Below are positions 19,005 to 29,084 of a stretch of 55,753 nt of DNA, one piece after another (position 1 is the first letter of the stretch; the number at the start of each line of letters is the position of its first letter). The notes below the pieces were generated by a model that was not told the origin of the DNA, searched no databases, and worked only from the letters and a program-made list of their open reading frames with translations. This stretch comes from Bacteroidales bacterium (GTDB lineage Bacteria; Bacteroidota; Bacteroidia; Bacteroidales; Muribaculaceae). The stretch covers positions 1-55,753 of the forward strand of contig SUXG01000012.1 of the NCBI GenBank assembly GCA_015061085.1, written 5' to 3'. The translations under genes were made by a program, and so were the position numbers.

Positions 19005-21416
19005 ATGAACAAAATTTTTATCACAATAGTATGCTTTTGTGCTTGTCTTACTTCTTACGCACAAAAACATCAAGGTCACGAACATGAACACGAATATGAC
19101 CACAAACACTACTATCATCATAGCCAATGCAACTACGAATTTCATGATTTGGAAGAATCTGATGCCAATATCATAGGTCACGTCCTTGATGCCGACAATA
19201 AAGAGCACTTGGAGTTTATTACAATCACTCTCAAAGGCACTACAATCGGAACAATCACTGATATCACCGGACACTACTTCCTCAAAAATCTTCCTGAAGG
19301 AGCCTACACGCTTGAGGTCCGTTGCGTAGGTTATCAGACTGCCACAAGAAATGTATATCTCCAAAAAGGAAAAACCACCGAGGAAAACTTCGAACTCGAA
19401 AAAGATGCTATCTCACTCAACGGGGTTGTCGTTTCAGCCAATCGCAATGAAACTCATCGTCGTGAAGCTCCGACTTTAGTAAGCATCATCGACACTCGTC
19501 TTTATGAAAACACGACTTCGACAACACTTGCTCAAGGGCTCAACTATATTCCGGGCGTGAGAGTCGAGTCAAATTGTCAAAACTGTGGTTTTCAACAAGT
19601 ACGCATCAACGGGCTTGAAGGTCCATACACACAAATACTTATTGACTCCCGCCCTATTTTTAGTGCTCTTTCAGGCGTCTATGGAATTGAGCAAATCCCG
19701 GCAAGCATGATTCAACAAGTGGAAGTTATGCGTGGCGGAGGTTCTGCTCTTTTTGGTTCATCTGCCATTGCCGGCACAATCAACATCATCACTAAAGAAC
19801 CATTGCGCAACTCAGCAATGCTTTCTCATACTATCACCGGAATCGGAGGTTTCAATTCTTTTGACAACAACACCTCTCTTAACGCATCACTCGTCACAGA
19901 CGACCACAAAGCCGGCATCTACATCTTCGGTCAAAATCGCCACCGTTCAGGCTATGATTATCCGCAAATTATCGATCCAAAGACAGGCAAACGCAAAGGC
20001 GACGGATTTACCGAACTCAACAAAATCAATGGTCAAACCATCGGTTTTCGTTCTTATTTAAAAACAAGCGACTATACAAAATTCACTCTTGAATACCACC
20101 ACATGGAAGAATTTCGTCGTGGCGGTGACAATATTGACCTTCCTCCTCACGAAGCACAAGTTGCCGAACAGACCGACCACTCAATCAACGGAGGAGGTCT
20201 GAAATTTGACTACTACTCACCAAACGAGCTTCATAAAGTGTCTGCCTATTTCTCTGCTCAACACACAGACAGAGACAGCTATTACGGACCTGGCGAACTT
20301 GACCCTACCGACGCATACGGCCAGACAAAAGACTTCACTTGGGTGCTCGGCTCTCAATACGATCTGCATTTCGACAAGTGCTTATTTATGCCGGCTGATT
20401 TTACAGCAGGTTTAGAATACAATCAAGACGACTTGACCGACAAAATGACAGGTTACGACCGTGAACTTAACCAACACATCAACATTGCGAGCGTATTTGT
20501 TCAAAATGAATGGAAAAACAGTCGTTGGGGATTCCTTATCGGAGCACGACTTGATAAGCACAACCTCATCGACCACGTAATTTTCAGCCCTCGTGCCAAC
20601 CTTCGTTTCAATCCTACTCGCGACATCAATTTGCGTCTGAGCTATTCTTCAGGTTTTCGCGCCCCACAAGCGTACGACGAAGACCTTCATATCGAAAACG
20701 TTGGTGGCAATGTTGCCATGATTGTGCTTGCCGACGACTTAAAAGAAGAGCGTTCACACAGCATCAACCTTTCTGCCGATATGTACCACAAATTTGGCGA
20801 CTTCCAAGTCAATTTCCTCATCGAAGGTTTCTACAATAAGCTCAACGACGTGTTTGCACTCACCGATGGCGAAATCAAAGACGGTATCCTCACTCGTATC
20901 CGTCACAACGCTGACGGCGCCCAAGTGGCAGGTCTTACTCTTGAGGCAAAAATGGCATACCGCGACTTGGTGCAGCTACAAGCAGGCTACACATTCCAAC
21001 AAAGTCGCTATGACGAACCTTTTGAATGGAATCCTGATGCGCCTGCCGTTACAAAAATGCTTCGTTCTCCTGACCACTACGGCTATTTTGTGGCTACTTA
21101 CAAGCCTATCAAACCTCTTGCGTTTATCCTTTCCGGCACATACACAGGCACAATGCTTGTCCCTCACGAAATCGTTCCGGGATATTGGGAAACTCCGTCA
21201 GTAGTAAAAGCTCCGGACTTCTTTGACATGGGAATAAAAATAGCCTACGATTTCAAAGTCTATAAATCTGTCACTCTTCAGCTAAACGCCGGCGTTCAGA
21301 ACATTTTCAACGCATACCAGAAAGACTTCGACTTAGGTGCCGACCGCGATGCAGGATACATGTATGGACCGGCTTCTCCTCGCAGCTATTTCGCAGGCGT
21401 AAAAATAAGCTACTAA
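19005..21416 (+). CDS. TonB-dependent outer-membrane receptor with His-rich N terminus
   Basis: An 803-residue outer-membrane receptor. After a signal peptide (MNKIFITIVCFCACLTSYAQ) there is a His-rich stretch (HQGHEHEHEYDHKHYYHH, residues 22-39). Next comes a carboxypeptidase-D-like domain (GHVLDADNKEHLEFITITLKG) to about residue 125, then the plug (VVVSANRNETHRREAPTL through GSSAIAGTINIITKEP), and a 22-strand barrel that ends in the aromatic-terminal RSYFAGVKISY. The plug has a CQNC pair in the loop before QQVRINGL. The His tail and the His-rich protein upstream suggest uptake of a transition metal or metal chelate rather than glycan, and no SusD partner follows. It is followed by a terminator at 21459-21495. 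Confidence 0.92.
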   Translation: MNKIFITIVCFCACLTSYAQKHQGHEHEHEYDHKHYYHHSQCNYEFHDLEESDANIIGHVLDADNKEHLEFITITLKGTTIGTITDITGHYFLKNLPEGAYTLEVRCVGYQTATRNVYLQKGKTTEENFELEKDAISLNGVVVSANRNETHRREAPTLVSIIDTRLYENTTSTTLAQGLNYIPGVRVESNCQNCGFQQVRINGLEGPYTQILIDSRPIFSALSGVYGIEQIPASMIQQVEVMRGGGSALFGSSAIAGTINIITKEPLRNSAMLSHTITGIGGFNSFDNNTSLNASLVTDDHKAGIYIFGQNRHRSGYDYPQIIDPKTGKRKGDGFTELNKINGQTIGFRSYLKTSDYTKFTLEYHHMEEFRRGGDNIDLPPHEAQVAEQTDHSINGGGLKFDYYSPNELHKVSAYFSAQHTDRDSYYGPGELDPTDAYGQTKDFTWVLGSQYDLHFDKCLFMPADFTAGLEYNQDDLTDKMTGYDRELNQHINIASVFVQNEWKNSRWGFLIGARLDKHNLIDHVIFSPRANLRFNPTRDINLRLSYSSGFRAPQAYDEDLHIENVGGNVAMIVLADDLKEERSHSINLSADMYHKFGDFQVNFLIEGFYNKLNDVFALTDGEIKDGILTRIRHNADGAQVAGLTLEAKMAYRDLVQLQAGYTFQQSRYDEPFEWNPDAPAVTKMLRSPDHYGYFVATYKPIKPLAFILSGTYTGTMLVPHEIVPGYWETPSVVKAPDFFDMGIKIAYDFKVYKSVTLQLNAGVQNIFNAYQKDFDLGADRDAGYMYGPASPRSYFAGVKISY

Positions 21417-21458
21417 AAATTATTGGCTTATAGATCGACTCTTTTTACACACAATGGA

Positions 21459-21495
21459 AGAGGGTATCTCAAAATGAGACACCCTCTATTTATAT
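21459..21495 (+). terminator. Terminator of the TonB receptor gene
   Basis: AGAGGGTATCTC (21459-21470), loop AAAAT, then GAGACACCCTCT (21476-21487) with one G-T pair, followed by ATTTATAT. Confidence 0.7.
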
Positions 21496-21549
21496 GTTCA
21501 GATTATTACTCCTCATTTAGCATACACATAGATATATCGGCTTGAGGCA

Positions 21550-21676
21550 TCGTAGATACTCCTATCGGGGTAATACTTTGGCAAATGCGAGTGAGCGAAA
21601 CCGTCAGCAGAGTGTCACACATGGTTAAAGAGCATCTACAAAACACTACCCCCGAACCGGGTAGTATTTCAAGGCA
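21550..21676. other. Unexplained pair of similar hairpin elements
   Basis: Two related GC-containing elements lie about 90 bases apart in an otherwise AT-rich gap. The first is TACTCCTATCGGGGTA (about 21557-21572) followed by ATACTTTGGCA. The second is ACTACCCCCGAACCGGGTAGT (21645-21665) followed by ATTTCAAGGCA; its seven-base stem is ACTACCC against GGGTAGT. I found no ORF and no tRNA. It may be a small structured RNA or a repeated intergenic element. Strand cannot be decided. Confidence 0.35.
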
Positions 21677-21748
21677 GACACACATAATATATGGGGTGAT
21701 GCCGACATGTTATTTCGATTATGCATATTCGTATTTTATAGCACACTG

Positions 21749-21790
21749 AAAAATAAAAAACGGCAAAACCCTTTTAAGAATTATGCCGTT
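21749..21790 (-). terminator. Terminator of the hemD-ending unit
   Basis: On the minus strand AACGGCA (21790-21784) pairs with TGCCGTT (21765-21759), followed by TTTTATTTT. It closes the five-gene unit that begins at 29054. Confidence 0.8.
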
Positions 21791-21815
21791 ATACCCAATA
21801 TTATTATGTTAATTT

Positions 21816-22592
21816 TTATTCTTCTGCGCTCTCTTCCTTAGGACAATTTTCCTTTAGGAACAATTCTAATGCGCCAGTCATTGAAGGTGCTTTTGGCGAT
21901 GGAGCCTCGATATCGACTGTCAACCCTGCTTCGCGTGCAGCCTTGGCTGTCGTCGCTCCAAAGCAACCAATTACAACACCTTGCTCTTTCTGATTAAACT
22001 CAGGGAAGTTTTTCATCAATGAGTTTATTCCTTCCGGGCTGAAGAACAACAACATATCGTAGTCAAAAGCTTCATCAGGCTGAAAATCATTGCTGACTGT
22101 GCGATACATTATTGCTTTTGTATATGTGATTTTGCTCTGATTAAGTGCATCCAGATTTGACTTATGAACATCAGAAATAGGCAAAAGGAACGTCTCTTTG
22201 CAATGCTTGTTGAGACACTGCAACAATTGAGGGTCGTCAAATTTACCTGAAATACCAAAAAAGATTTTACGCTTTCTATATACAATATATTTTTGTAAAT
22301 ATAATGCAATAGACTCTGTTGTACAGAAATATTTCATCGTATCAGGAATTGTAACACGAGTTTCTTCTGCAAGACGGAAGAAATGATCGACCGCTGTACG
22401 AGCCGTAAATATAACTGCAGTAAAATCCGCTATATTTACCTTGTTTTGACGAAATTCTTTTGCTGTAAGACCCTCTACCTTTATGAATGGACGAAATATG
22501 ACTTCTACATTGTATTTCTTTGATATGTCAAAATACGGAGATTTATCAGTTGCCGGTTTTGGTTGAGATACTAAAATCTTGTTTATTTCCAT
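21816..22592 (-). CDS. hemD: Uroporphyrinogen-III synthase family protein
   Basis: A 258-residue HemD-like protein, which would convert hydroxymethylbilane to uroporphyrinogen III in haem/corrin synthesis. It begins with the family N terminus (INKILVSQPKP) and has ADFTAVIFTARTAVDHFF near residue 60, LLFFSPEGINSLMKNF in the second domain, and GCFGATTAKAAREAGLTV near residue 210. HemD sequences are poorly conserved and catalysis rests on fold more than fixed residues. It is last in a five-gene unit, 31 bases after the DUF4271 gene. An exact minus-strand TATCTTTG box at 22694-22701, inside the DUF4271 gene, could give it a private promoter. No other haem genes are nearby. Confidence 0.85.
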   Translation of the reverse strand: MEINKILVSQPKPATDKSPYFDISKKYNVEVIFRPFIKVEGLTAKEFRQNKVNIADFTAVIFTARTAVDHFFRLAEETRVTIPDTMKYFCTTESIALYLQKYIVYRKRKIFFGISGKFDDPQLLQCLNKHCKETFLLPISDVHKSNLDALNQSKITYTKAIMYRTVSNDFQPDEAFDYDMLLFFSPEGINSLMKNFPEFNQKEQGVVIGCFGATTAKAAREAGLTVDIEAPSPKAPSMTGALELFLKENCPKEESAEE

Positions 22593-22623
22593 TTTTTGAA
22601 TAAAAATAAATATCTATTGCAAA

Positions 22624-23469
22624 TTACATTAATATTTTACACGCTTTTACCACTAATAAATAAGCAAAAATCATAGGTATAATTTCTACGCTGCAAAGAT
22701 AGTACAAAAATAGCAACCACGACGAAATTTGAGTAAAAAAAATGCGAAATCCCTTAAAAACAAACACCAATCGGGCCAAAACAAACAATATAAACGCTAC
22801 TATACAGACTGTTTGGGCTATATCGGCATAAAAAAATGAAATTAAAGATAAAGGGAATAAAATTACACCCAACAATCCTTGACTTGATGCATATCCTTTT
22901 ATCCAACTCGATGTCTTTGACACGTCGCTAAAAACGTTGCCAAACGCCCAATACATAGCGTATTGAAATAAGTAGTAGAATACCGTAATACCTCCAACTG
23001 ATGCTATGGTCAAAGCAAAAGGCAAGTCAACAAATACAGGATTTGCAAGTATTACTCCGGTATAGGACAATAATGCCACTGATATGACACACATAACATT
23101 GAGCATTATCAGAAACGTCGATTCTCTGACTGTGTCGTCAAACATATTGTTGCGCGAACGCACATCTGTAAGGTCACTGACTATCGACTTTATGTATTTA
23201 AAATTATTTTTGTAGTTCAGACACGACAATAAAAAGACCACAACAAAAAGCGATATTACCCACGACATGCCGGTAGCCGACTCTGATCGATGAGCCACAT
23301 CACGACCCTTTGGATGGTCTATAAGCACTATAGCAGGTTGACATTCTTCGACGACAACTGTATCTTGTGATAACGATAATGTATCAAAGGACATCGCCTC
23401 ACTTTGCATTTTATACACAGCATTGCTATCGGCTATACTCTTGCTGATGTTTTGTATTGTATCGGGCAT
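22624..23469 (-). CDS. DUF4271 membrane protein
   Basis: A 281-residue membrane protein with an N-terminal soluble segment of about 75 residues, then about seven spans (for example SWVISLFVVVFLLSCL and FALTIASVGGITVFYYLFQY). In Bacteroidetes DUF4271 (PF14093) genes commonly lie directly upstream of hemD, as here, but no function is established. The spacing is 31 bases to hemD and 19 bases to the epimerase gene, so it is probably co-transcribed with both. No metal or catalytic motif stands out. Confidence 0.8.
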   Translation of the reverse strand: MPDTIQNISKSIADSNAVYKMQSEAMSFDTLSLSQDTVVVEECQPAIVLIDHPKGRDVAHRSESATGMSWVISLFVVVFLLSCLNYKNNFKYIKSIVSDLTDVRSRNNMFDDTVRESTFLIMLNVMCVISVALLSYTGVILANPVFVDLPFALTIASVGGITVFYYLFQYAMYWAFGNVFSDVSKTSSWIKGYASSQGLLGVILFPLSLISFFYADIAQTVCIVAFILFVLARLVFVFKGFRIFFTQISSWLLFLYYLCSVEIIPMIFAYLLVVKACKILM

Positions 23470-23488
23470 AGATGACTATCGTCGTTGC

Positions 23489-24499
23489 TTACAACCAATT
23501 ATTTTCTTTGTACCACCTAATACTTCTCTTTACGCCTTCTTTGAGATCTACTTTAGGTGCAAATCCAAAATCCTTGCGTGCCTCCGAGATATCCACACTC
23601 CAATTTCTCTGCTTCATTATATTGAATTTATCTCTATTCAACGTTGATGGCTTCATGCGAATGACTCCCCATTTCTCTGCTATTACCGACACAAGATAGA
23701 CAGCCCATATTGGCATATTCATCGGAATAACCACCTTCTTGCCTAACTCTGCAGCGGCAATCTGACGGAATTCCTTCTGCGTATAACTCCTATCCTCTGC
23801 TATCAAATATGTCTTGCCTGTCGGCGCTTTGTCTATGGCCTCAAACATTGCTTCCACCAAGTCTTGCACATATATGAATGACAGCAATTGTTTTCGCATA
23901 CCGACCGAGAAGTCAAAACCTGACTTTATCGATTTAAACATCATGAAATAGTCTTTCTCATGAGGGCCATATATACCGGTTGCTCTAAAGATAATATAAG
24001 GCAACTTCGGAGTCATCGTCAAGTGCATTTCCGCTTTTAGCTTTGAGGCTCCATATTTTGTGTTTGGCGACGGAATAGAGTCTGAATTGAATGCAGTGTA
24101 ATCTTTTTCATCGCCGGGTCCGAGTGCCGACAGACTACTCATATATAAAAATTTATCCGGCACTTTTTCTGTTTCAAACAAGGCATCTGTAAACGAACGC
24201 AGATAATCATAGTTGATGCGATTGAAATCTGCAAAATTAGTGCATTTTGTCGCGCCCAAATTGTAGATTATATAATCCCACTTTTCTCCTTGTGGCAATG
24301 CTTCATTCAATGTTTGAGACAATGACTCCGGATTATTGAAGTCAAGTTCGATAAAATTTATTCTATCGTCTTGCAGAAATTCTCTTGACGTCGAACGACG
24401 CACTGCCGCCCATGTCTCAAAGCCACGCTTTAACGACTCTTCTACAATAAACCCACCGACGAAGCCTCCGGCTCCTATTATCAACACTCGTTTTATCAT
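23489..24499 (-). CDS. NAD-dependent epimerase/dehydratase-type (extended SDR) protein
   Basis: A 336-residue extended short-chain dehydrogenase. The Rossmann motif is IIGAGGFVGGFIVEE near residues 7-21 (GxxGxxG). The catalytic Ser is in YMSSLSALGPG and the YxxxK pair is in YGASKLKAEMHL near residue 150. Members modify nucleotide sugars or related substrates using NAD(P), but the substrate cannot be read from sequence. It is third in a five-gene unit, 12 bases after the polysaccharide deacetylase gene. A role in cell-surface glycan synthesis is consistent with the GT117 and deacetylase genes before it. Confidence 0.85.
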   Translation of the reverse strand: MIKRVLIIGAGGFVGGFIVEESLKRGFETWAAVRRSTSREFLQDDRINFIELDFNNPESLSQTLNEALPQGEKWDYIIYNLGATKCTNFADFNRINYDYLRSFTDALFETEKVPDKFLYMSSLSALGPGDEKDYTAFNSDSIPSPNTKYGASKLKAEMHLTMTPKLPYIIFRATGIYGPHEKDYFMMFKSIKSGFDFSVGMRKQLLSFIYVQDLVEAMFEAIDKAPTGKTYLIAEDRSYTQKEFRQIAAAELGKKVVIPMNMPIWAVYLVSVIAEKWGVIRMKPSTLNRDKFNIMKQRNWSVDISEARKDFGFAPKVDLKEGVKRSIRWYKENNWL

Positions 24500-24511
24500 T
24501 CAAATTCCTGT

Positions 24512-25138
24512 TTAATATTTTTCTAATTTATCCAACATTGCCAACTCATAGCCTTGACTTTGCAGCCACTCAATACTCCTTGGCAAAGCGTCCTTCAATC
24601 GTGGCATGCTCTTTATCGAATCATGAAACACTATTATTGACCCGTTTCGAGTATATTTCCTAACATTTTCAAAGACTTCTTGCGATGTCAATCGGCGAGA
24701 ATAATCTCTGGTTATCAAATCATACATCACCAATCGATAATCTCGTGCCACACGTTTCGCTTGGCTCAAACCAATAAATCCATGTGGAGGACGAAACAAC
24801 CGGCTTTTTATATAATCGGCAGCAATAGCAATGTCTGACAGATACTCTTCCGTCGTCACTTTCAGCCCTTGTAAATGGTGCATCGTGTGATTTCCGACTT
24901 TATGCCCTCGTTTTATCACCTCTTCATATAGGTAAGGATATTTTCTAACATTATCTCCCACCATGAAAAAGGTCGCTTTGACTCTATACGAGTCCAACAC
25001 ATCAAGCACCCATGGTGTGGCTTCCGGAATCGGACCATCATCGAATGTCAGATATGCGACTTTCTTTTCACCCGGAGCGAGAAACACTGCATCCGGGTAA
25101 AAAAGTCTGTATAATAATGGTGGTCGTTCTATCAGCAT
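24512..25138 (-). CDS. Polysaccharide deacetylase (carbohydrate esterase 4)
   Basis: A 208-residue NodB-type deacetylase. The catalytic and metal motif is YLTFDDGPIPEA (about residues 29-40), followed by the HxxxH-type zinc motif in KVGNHTMHH (about residues 77-85). Further family segments are RPPHGFIG and IIVFHDS. It removes acetyl groups from a glycan, probably in the envelope. There is no signal peptide, so the active site may be cytoplasmic or export may be non-classical. It is 7 bases after the GT117 gene and 12 before the epimerase gene. Confidence 0.9.
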   Translation of the reverse strand: MLIERPPLLYRLFYPDAVFLAPGEKKVAYLTFDDGPIPEATPWVLDVLDSYRVKATFFMVGDNVRKYPYLYEEVIKRGHKVGNHTMHHLQGLKVTTEEYLSDIAIAADYIKSRLFRPPHGFIGLSQAKRVARDYRLVMYDLITRDYSRRLTSQEVFENVRKYTRNGSIIVFHDSIKSMPRLKDALPRSIEWLQSQGYELAMLDKLEKY

Positions 25139-25145
25139 TGCTTAC

Positions 25146-28100
25146 TTACAATCCCGATAATTCTTCACTGAGCTCCGGATGACGAGCTATATACTCATCA
25201 GCCAGACGACGAGAACGTTCAAAATCGAAATTCTTAAACTCGTCATATTGTTTCAACAAGTCTTCGTCCAATCCGCAATATTGTAAACTTACGTAGTAGA
25301 GAGAATCATTCAGACGCTCATCTTCCGACAAAGACGCATATTCTTCTGCCGACATCTTGGCATAATCATTAATCAATACCGCTTGATTTATGATTTCTTG
25401 CATGATTTCGATCGCTTGCTGTTCCTCAGCATTTGAGGATGGCGATGACGCCAAAGAATTGGCATACTCGCTTAATTGTTCCAACGTGATACCTTTCATC
25501 TCCGGTGATTTCATCAAGGCATCCACATCTCCGCCCAAACTTCTATAATCCTCTATGAATTCATTCATATAATAAGGAATATACTGTGTTTCGTATGTCA
25601 ATGACGGATATTGGAACGACATCTTCAAGGCATTGTAATAACGGATGTACTGAGCATAACGCTTTAACATACCTTCAATTAACGCCAAGCCTTTTTGCTT
25701 CATCTTTTCATCGCCCAATTCAGCGCCGAGATGAGCATAATGACGACCTATATCAATACCTTCGCTGAATATTGAATATTTTTTTGCCGATTGCGGAAGA
25801 TTCTTTTCGATCAAATCAAGCACTTCCACTGCTTGGCGATATTTCTTGTTGGCAGCAAGCGTATCGCCCGAAGCTTGCAACTGATCGCCTTCAAATATCA
25901 ATTCTGCCGATAAGCGTGTCATTGAGGATCTTACGCCCGACAACATTCTTCCGGATGTCTCGTCGAGGTACGGATTTTCGGTCATACCTCCCCAACGATA
26001 TTTCTTTGTGACGACATCATACGCCTTACTTGTTCGTGCCGGCAATTCTGTGTATTGCATTGTCGGCAGCAACTGATAGACCATACCGATGCTCTTCATG
26101 TATGGAGTTAATCCGAGGTGGTATGAATTTGGCACTGTCGATGCCCAATAAATAGGACGTTTCCAGCCATTAGCTGCATTCGTCGCAATAATATCAAGCA
26201 TCAAGATTTCGCTTTGTGTAAGATATTGCTTGCCTATTTCATTCAGATTGACATTCAATCTATCGACTATTGCAGAATCCTTTGCATCCACAAGACCCGC
26301 CTTAACGACTGCTACAGAGTCCACAGGTATGTACATATTAGGATACTTAAGTTCTATCAACGAACTTGTGCCGTATTTATAGACAGATTCCGGGCTGTAT
26401 AGGCTTTGCAATGAGCGAAGTACTTCTGTCGGCTCATTTATCGGATTTATGATTTGAGCGTATGTCAGCCTATCGTAAGCATAATCTTTCGGCTCTGCAA
26501 GGAATTCCACCGGTGCCGAGTCGTAGGCTTGCATACGTTGCTGATTTGCATACCAATCTGATGCCAAATACGACAAGTTGATAACTCTAACGTCAGGACG
26601 CACGCCTTCCACTTCTTGTGCATACCACAATGGGAATGTGTCGTTATCGCCGTTGCAGAAAATAATCGCATTCGGTTCGAGACTTTCCAAATAATTGATT
26701 GCGAAGTCACGTGCCGCTGTACGATGAGAGCGGTCATGATCATCCCATGTCTGACTAACCATCTGAATAGGCACAAGCAATCCCAACACACATGCAGCTA
26801 TCGCACAATAGGTCGATATTTTCGATTTTGATTGTGGTTCGTCGATGATGCTTGTCAATTGCTCTTCTTCTGCTGCTTCGTCTGCCTTTTTCGCTTTATT
26901 AATGTTTGCCTTGGCATCAGTGAGCCACAACAAGCTCCGCCACAAACCTGCCACGCCGATACCGATCCAAATCGCAAAAGCATAGAATGATCCGGCGAAT
27001 GCGTAGTCGCGTTCACGTGGCTGCATAGGTGTCTGATTGAGGTATATCACAATCGCAATACCCGTCATAAAGAACAAGAAGAATACGATCCAGAAATGCT
27101 CAATACCGCGACGTCCGGCAAATGCCTGCCAAATAAGACCGATAAGTCCGAGAATTAATGGCAACATATAGAACACATTGTGAGCTTTATTATCCTTACC
27201 TAAATCGTCAGGGAGCAACGACTGATCGCCCAATCGTGCATTGTCGATGAATGGTATGCCCGAAATCCAGTTGCCGGCATCAAGCTCGCCTTGTTGATTG
27301 CAGATGTCGTTCTGTCGTCCGACAAAATTCCACATAAAATAACGCATATACATGTGGTTGAGCTGATAGTCGAAGAAATAGCGTAAATTCTGGGCAAACG
27401 TCGGCTTCGGAAGCACTTTTGGACGGGATGCGACAGAGCCGTCTTCTGTGTAATACTGTTCTTGCTCAACCACCCTTTCGCCTGTCTCGCCATTGATCAC
27501 AGTCACTTCCTCATAATCCATATTCGACTTATCCATACCTGCCCAATATTCATATTGCGAGATATGTCCCGAACTATAGATACGTGGGAAAAGCATCTTC
27601 AATTCGGATGTCGTTTCTATATTATAGTTATAGTCTGAGAGTGCATAATAGTCGCCTCCTCGTTTGTCAAGGCGATCATTGTTAAGCGAATCCGATGCTG
27701 TCGGATATCCACTTGGGAATATTGACACTGCGCCTTTAACGCCCTTCGAAAATCTTGGAGCGCCCTTCGACTTCACTGAAGAATAGGCTGTGTAATAGTT
27801 GCCATTTTCAAATATTGTTTCTGTCTGCTTCAATTGCTCTGAATATGGTGTTTCTCCGTAGAAAAGAGGACGGTCGCCATATTGCTCGCGGTTAAGGTAA
27901 GACGATAGTGCAAACACATTGTCCGGTGAGTTTTGATTCATCGGCGTGTCAGCATTCGAGCGTATCAATATCAATGCGTAGCTTGAATAGCCGATAAAGA
28001 TTACTGCGATGCTCCACATGCAGACGTTGAGCACTCTGACAGGAAGATTCTTCTTGAAATAGATGAACAATACGCCTGCGAGGACTGCCAAAAGCACCAA

Positions 28101-29054
28101 TCCTATCCATGGCGTGCTACCGAAGAAGAACATGCCGGAAACAGCCACTGCAGCAAGCACCGAGACACGAATGCGCATCGCCGAGCGTTGCTCGTTAAGC
28201 TCCCAAATACTCCATCCGAACAATACAATTGTAAGCACTGCATAGAACATCGCCCCACTGTTGAAACTCATGCCAAACGTATTGACAAACAATAGCTCAA
28301 ACCATTGTGCCACCTTGATAAAGCCTGGTACAAGCCCGTAAAGCACTGCCACTATTATCACAAATGATGCCCCCAATGCGATTAGCGAACGTTTCAAATT
28401 CATGTTTTTGAACTTGCGATATGCAAACACCAACACTATCGCCGGAATACATAGCAAGTTGAGCAAGTGGACTGCCACGCTGACACCGATAACGTAGGCG
28501 ATAAGCACTAAATAACGGTCGGAATGTGGCTCATCGGCACGACTCTCCCACTTCAAAATCAGCCAGAACACCAACGCCGTACAGAACGACGAAAAAGCAT
28601 ACACTTCAGCCTCGACTGCCGAGAACCAGAACGTGTCGCTCCATGCGTATGCCAATGCTCCGACCACGCCGCTACCCATTATCGCAAGGTATTGACGCAA
28701 CGAAGGCTCCTCTGTCTGTCCGTCCTTAATCACGAGACGACGCACAAGGTGAGTGATGGTCCAGAACAATAGCAAGATAGTCAGCGCACTGAGCAAGCCA
28801 CTCATGGCATTGACCATAAGCGCCACTTGCGACGCATCGCTTGCAAAGTTGGCAAAGAAACGTGCAGCCAACATGAAGATAGGGTTGCCCGGTGGGTGAC
28901 CGATCTCCAACTTGTCTGCTTGGATTATAAACTCGCCACAGTCCCAATAAGATGCTGTAGGCTCCAATGTCAACCAATATGTCACCAAGGCTATAACAAA
29001 CATTGCCCAGCCACCGACATTATTGATCAGATTGTACTTCTTACTTGTGATCAT
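25146..29054 (-). CDS. DUF2723 / glycosyltransferase family 117 membrane protein
   Basis: A 1302-residue integral membrane protein with an N-terminal DUF2723 region (PF11028). The diagnostic segment is TASYWDCGEFIIQADKLEIGHPPGNP near residues 32-57 (written as ASYWDCGEF, then GHPPGNP). About a dozen spans lie in the first 750 residues, and a large C-terminal soluble part follows with a tetratricopeptide-like helical stretch (about 1090-1200). Membrane-embedded GT-C enzymes of this group use lipid-linked sugars, and the family has been linked to protein O-glycosylation in Bacteroidetes. A motif WDDHDRSHRT (about residue 760) follows the last spans. It is first in a five-gene unit. Its leader contains a degenerate repeat tract. 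Confidence 0.9.
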   Translation of the reverse strand: MITSKKYNLINNVGGWAMFVIALVTYWLTLEPTASYWDCGEFIIQADKLEIGHPPGNPIFMLAARFFANFASDASQVALMVNAMSGLLSALTILLLFWTITHLVRRLVIKDGQTEEPSLRQYLAIMGSGVVGALAYAWSDTFWFSAVEAEVYAFSSFCTALVFWLILKWESRADEPHSDRYLVLIAYVIGVSVAVHLLNLLCIPAIVLVFAYRKFKNMNLKRSLIALGASFVIIVAVLYGLVPGFIKVAQWFELLFVNTFGMSFNSGAMFYAVLTIVLFGWSIWELNEQRSAMRIRVSVLAAVAVSGMFFFGSTPWIGLVLLAVLAGVLFIYFKKNLPVRVLNVCMWSIAVIFIGYSSYALILIRSNADTPMNQNSPDNVFALSSYLNREQYGDRPLFYGETPYSEQLKQTETIFENGNYYTAYSSVKSKGAPRFSKGVKGAVSIFPSGYPTASDSLNNDRLDKRGGDYYALSDYNYNIETTSELKMLFPRIYSSGHISQYEYWAGMDKSNMDYEEVTVINGETGERVVEQEQYYTEDGSVASRPKVLPKPTFAQNLRYFFDYQLNHMYMRYFMWNFVGRQNDICNQQGELDAGNWISGIPFIDNARLGDQSLLPDDLGKDNKAHNVFYMLPLILGLIGLIWQAFAGRRGIEHFWIVFFLFFMTGIAIVIYLNQTPMQPRERDYAFAGSFYAFAIWIGIGVAGLWRSLLWLTDAKANINKAKKADEAAEEEQLTSIIDEPQSKSKISTYCAIAACVLGLLVPIQMVSQTWDDHDRSHRTAARDFAINYLESLEPNAIIFCNGDNDTFPLWYAQEVEGVRPDVRVINLSYLASDWYANQQRMQAYDSAPVEFLAEPKDYAYDRLTYAQIINPINEPTEVLRSLQSLYSPESVYKYGTSSLIELKYPNMYIPVDSVAVVKAGLVDAKDSAIVDRLNVNLNEIGKQYLTQSEILMLDIIATNAANGWKRPIYWASTVPNSYHLGLTPYMKSIGMVYQLLPTMQYTELPARTSKAYDVVTKKYRWGGMTENPYLDETSGRMLSGVRSSMTRLSAELIFEGDQLQASGDTLAANKKYRQAVEVLDLIEKNLPQSAKKYSIFSEGIDIGRHYAHLGAELGDEKMKQKGLALIEGMLKRYAQYIRYYNALKMSFQYPSLTYETQYIPYYMNEFIEDYRSLGGDVDALMKSPEMKGITLEQLSEYANSLASSPSSNAEEQQAIEIMQEIINQAVLINDYAKMSAEEYASLSEDERLNDSLYYVSLQYCGLDEDLLKQYDEFKNFDFERSRRLADEYIARHPELSEELSGL

Positions 29055-29084
29055 ATTTCGTTATTCCTTATTTTTCTACTACTA

